Positions 62,237-64,000 of a DNA stretch of 64,000 nucleotides are shown here, one piece after another. Where the stretch lies: positions 110,429-174,428 of the forward strand of contig CAMWQW010000008.1 in NCBI GenBank assembly GCA_947176505.1. Direction: 5' to 3'. The position numbers and the translations under genes were made by a program. The DNA comes from an uncultured Lachnospiraceae bacterium (GTDB lineage Bacteria; Bacillota; Clostridia; Lachnospirales; Lachnospiraceae). Below the pieces are notes generated by a model. It made no database searches and was not told the origin of the DNA. It worked only from the letters and a program-made list of their open reading frames with translations. The first letter of the stretch is position 1. Each line of letters opens with the position of its first letter.

Positions 62237-62641
62237 ATTTTAACAGAGGTAAGTATCGCGGTTTATAAACCTAAGGATTTCGACGCGGCAAATCCGGTCT
62301 ATCATGTGAAGACATGGGATGCGGACGGTGATATGACAGAACGAATGGTGGACATTTCAAAGATTGATCCGAAAAACTGTGATGAGGTAGAAATGTCGGC
62401 ATACTCTTGGTATTTGAGTAACAGTGGACAGTGTCCGAATGCTTTTCTGGGTTTTGCCGTCGCACGCAGGCACAATCAAAGCAAACAACTGAAGTATGAT
62501 GCCGGCAGTGTGTTTGATAAAGTTAACTGGATAGATATCATCAGAGATTTTATGCAGATGCAGTATGATGCGCATAACATGAACGGATATCTGGATTATA
62601 AGAAGCTGTTGGGATTCATGGAAATAAAGAGTCAGCAATAG
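62237..62641 (+). CDS. unknown protein with apparent ATT start, array member 2
   Basis: About 134 residues. The frame is open upstream of the only normal start (GTG 62306), and the extra part reads VSIAVYKPKDFDAANPVYH, natural for this domain. AAGGAGGGG at 62225-62233 is well spaced for ATT 62237; no ATG, GTG or TTG is available there. The core MVDISKIDPKNCDEVEM aligns with HINKINPKCATVVEM in the gene at 63278, so the two are paralogues. The M-x-I-S-G start motif is absent here. Either a rare ATT start or a gene that lost its 5' end. Confidence 0.55.
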   Translation: MLTEVSIAVYKPKDFDAANPVYHVKTWDADGDMTERMVDISKIDPKNCDEVEMSAYSWYLSNSGQCPNAFLGFAVARRHNQSKQLKYDAGSVFDKVNWIDIIRDFMQMQYDAHNMNGYLDYKKLLGFMEIKSQQ

Positions 62642-62674
62642 AGTCGATAGAAGATAGCAGGGAGGAGAATGACA

Positions 62675-63208
62675 ATGGGATTAGGAGCATTATCACCGAA
62701 TCAACGGAATAATTGGAGTTACGGGGAACAACATACAGATTATAACCGCAAGGGTGGAGACATTCAAGGAACATTTGCGGATGCTGTTTCCAAGGCGGGC
62801 ATCGAAGGGAAAGAGTTCGGTACGGAGGCAGATGGTGGTACGAAGAAAACTGCAAGACAGTATCGGGAACAGATTTTTGACCAAATTGCACCTAATGCGC
62901 CACAGAAGGTAAGGCAGGCGTGGCTGGATGCGGCAGATGTGGCGGGAGTGGACGGTATGGGTGTTTCCAATTCAGGGAAGCTCAGCCACATTTCTCAGCT
63001 CATGGTGCGGAGTTTGGAGAAAGGATATCGAGATAACGGTGTATGTGATTTGTTAGGAAACTCTGTGCAGTCTGCTATCTGTGCAGCTAAAGAAGCATTG
63101 TATTCATTGGAACATCCTTTGGGACCGAGCCAAGGCAGGACGGCTGAGCAGATTGAAAACAGGATGAAGGAGAAGTTATTTTATCAGGAATTTCTTAAGC
63201 GGCTTTAA
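62675..63208 (+). CDS. unknown 177-residue protein, array member 3
   Basis: Starts MGLGALSPNQRNNWSYG (an in-frame ATG 6 bp upstream at 62669 is possible). GCAGGGAGGAGAATGACA precedes it. A flexible N-terminal third is followed by a helical C-terminal part with VRQAWLDAADVAGVDGMGV, then LSHISQLMVRSLEKGY and LLGNSVQSAICAAKEALYSL. The C-terminal pattern is one I associate with hypothetical proteins of Lachnospiraceae, without a known role. No signal peptide. Confidence 0.68.
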   Translation: MGLGALSPNQRNNWSYGEQHTDYNRKGGDIQGTFADAVSKAGIEGKEFGTEADGGTKKTARQYREQIFDQIAPNAPQKVRQAWLDAADVAGVDGMGVSNSGKLSHISQLMVRSLEKGYRDNGVCDLLGNSVQSAICAAKEALYSLEHPLGPSQGRTAEQIENRMKEKLFYQEFLKRL

Positions 63209-63277
63209 GAGAATAGTTACTAATCATAAAGCATTGACATCATACAGTGAAAACTTTAGAAAGGGAGCAATGGGAAG

Positions 63278-63823
63278 ATGTATATTAACGGAATAGGAAA
63301 AACAGGTTATCCGATGGCAGGGTTTGGAGCAGGAAGGACACAGCAGAATACGACAGAAAAAAGTTTTGCCAAGCAGTTAAACCATGCGGCAAATATACCA
63401 AAAACCTATCAGATTTATATGCCGGAGGAAGATATGCTGTATTCCGGCGGAAATGGAACAGGTCTATCCTTTTATCTCAAATATGCGGAAAATTCAACGG
63501 AAGATGACCCGACAGTCATCGCGAAGGGTGTTGATGAGAATGGAGATGAATTTGAAAAGACCATACATATCAACAAGATAAACCCTAAGTGTGCAACTGT
63601 TGTAGAGATGCGGGCGTTGGAGGCGCATTTGGGTGTAAGCAAACTGGGAGGCTTCACTTCCCTTCCGTTGGAAACCGGGGCTATGGGATTAAATGACCGG
63701 ATGGATTTTATGGATATGTTCCAAAAGCAGATTAGTGATATGCGGCTGTTAAGTCAAAAGAGGGCTGAGGCATATTACCGGTACAGTATGCAGGCGTATT
63801 GGGATTTCATGCATAGGAAATAA
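63278..63823 (+). CDS. unknown 181-residue protein, M-x-I-N-G-x-G family, array member 4
   Basis: Starts MYINGIGKTGYPMAGFG after AAAGGGAGCAATGGGAAG. Residues 1-50 look flexible, with KSFAKQLNHAA, a short amphipathic helix. The central part (VDENGDEFEKTIHINKINP) is paralogous to array member 2. The C-terminus is helical and charged, MFQKQISDMRLLSQKRAEAY. No signal peptide or membrane helix. Function unknown. Confidence 0.7.
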   Translation: MYINGIGKTGYPMAGFGAGRTQQNTTEKSFAKQLNHAANIPKTYQIYMPEEDMLYSGGNGTGLSFYLKYAENSTEDDPTVIAKGVDENGDEFEKTIHINKINPKCATVVEMRALEAHLGVSKLGGFTSLPLETGAMGLNDRMDFMDMFQKQISDMRLLSQKRAEAYYRYSMQAYWDFMHRK

Positions 63824-63866
63824 AGTTGGCTTTAAGTAAGTGGAATTAAGGAAGGGCAACTTGAAA

Positions 63867-64000
63867 ATGGCAATCAGCGGACTTGGAAATGAAGACGGTG
63901 GGAAGCTGGGACAGTTATATGTGGTATGATAAGTGGATTAGTGATATAATTCTTAAGGAAAGTATCAGATTCAGAGCGGCAACAAAAAAAGAACAGTTTA
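63867..64000 (+). pseudogene. fifth array member, broken or cut by window end
   Basis: AAGGAAGGGCAACTTGAAA precedes ATG 63867, which reads MAISGLGNEDGGKLGQLYVV and then stops at 63927. In another frame, open to the window end, the sequence continues SYMWYDKWISDIILKES. The family start motif followed by a frame break suggests a frameshifted copy; alternatively the real gene starts at ATG 63889 in the second frame. Confidence 0.45.

Overview
The window looks like a chromosomal segment close to the replication origin of a low-G+C anaerobic Firmicute, most probably a member of the Lachnospiraceae (Clostridia). This rests on the block mnmE-mnmG-rsmG followed by parS sites and parA-parB, on the spore-former block mazG-HU-rqcP-yabP-yabQ-divIC-spoIIE-tilS-hpt-ftsH, on a radical SAM/B12 enzyme typical of anaerobes, and on small families common in that group (DUF4446-, DUF3881- and CotS-like proteins). 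No database search was possible; family names come from recognising motifs and gene order.

Layout. 1-9.0 kb: end of mnmE, mnmG, rsmG, then a very AT-rich stretch with a B12/radical SAM protein, an alpha/beta hydrolase, a DegS/DegU-like two-component pair and a HAD phosphatase. 9.0-11.0 kb: two perfect parS palindromes and parA-parB. 11-17.4 kb: DUF4446-like protein, HD-GYP-like protein, serS, a DUF3881-like protein, a consensus promoter leading into a broken tRNA-like sequence and an intact tRNA-Arg, a Bro-N gene and a DEDDh exonuclease. 17.4-20.3 kb: a D,D-carboxypeptidase (minus strand), trmB, trxA and tRNA-Pro. 20.4-25.8 kb: an AraC regulator with GH127 and GH3 glycosidases, probably for arabinose-containing plant glycans. 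25.9-38.8 kb: cca, a CotS-like kinase fold, a PEGA lipoprotein with metal-knuckle-like repeats, and the sporulation/division/housekeeping block ending in ftsH. 39.2-41.4 kb: a GH13 enzyme and tRNA-Tyr.

41.5-61.4 kb is accessory: a TetR-controlled ABC exporter with a visible operator, a lipoprotein, a CPBP membrane protease, an AraC/EamA/DUF2000 set, gene remnants, a GDSL esterase and an acetyltransferase. Two back-to-back operons, each joining a two-component system to an ABC transporter, lie between 50.0 and 59.2 kb. A MerR/GyrI regulator, with a textbook 19-bp-spacer promoter, precedes an unrecognised protein.

61.6-64 kb is the least understood part: a same-strand array of short, unannotatable proteins. 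Three start with an M-x-I-(S/N)-G-x-G motif, two share an internal domain, one seems to start at ATT, and the last is broken or cut by the window end. This array is the best candidate for an undescribed system.
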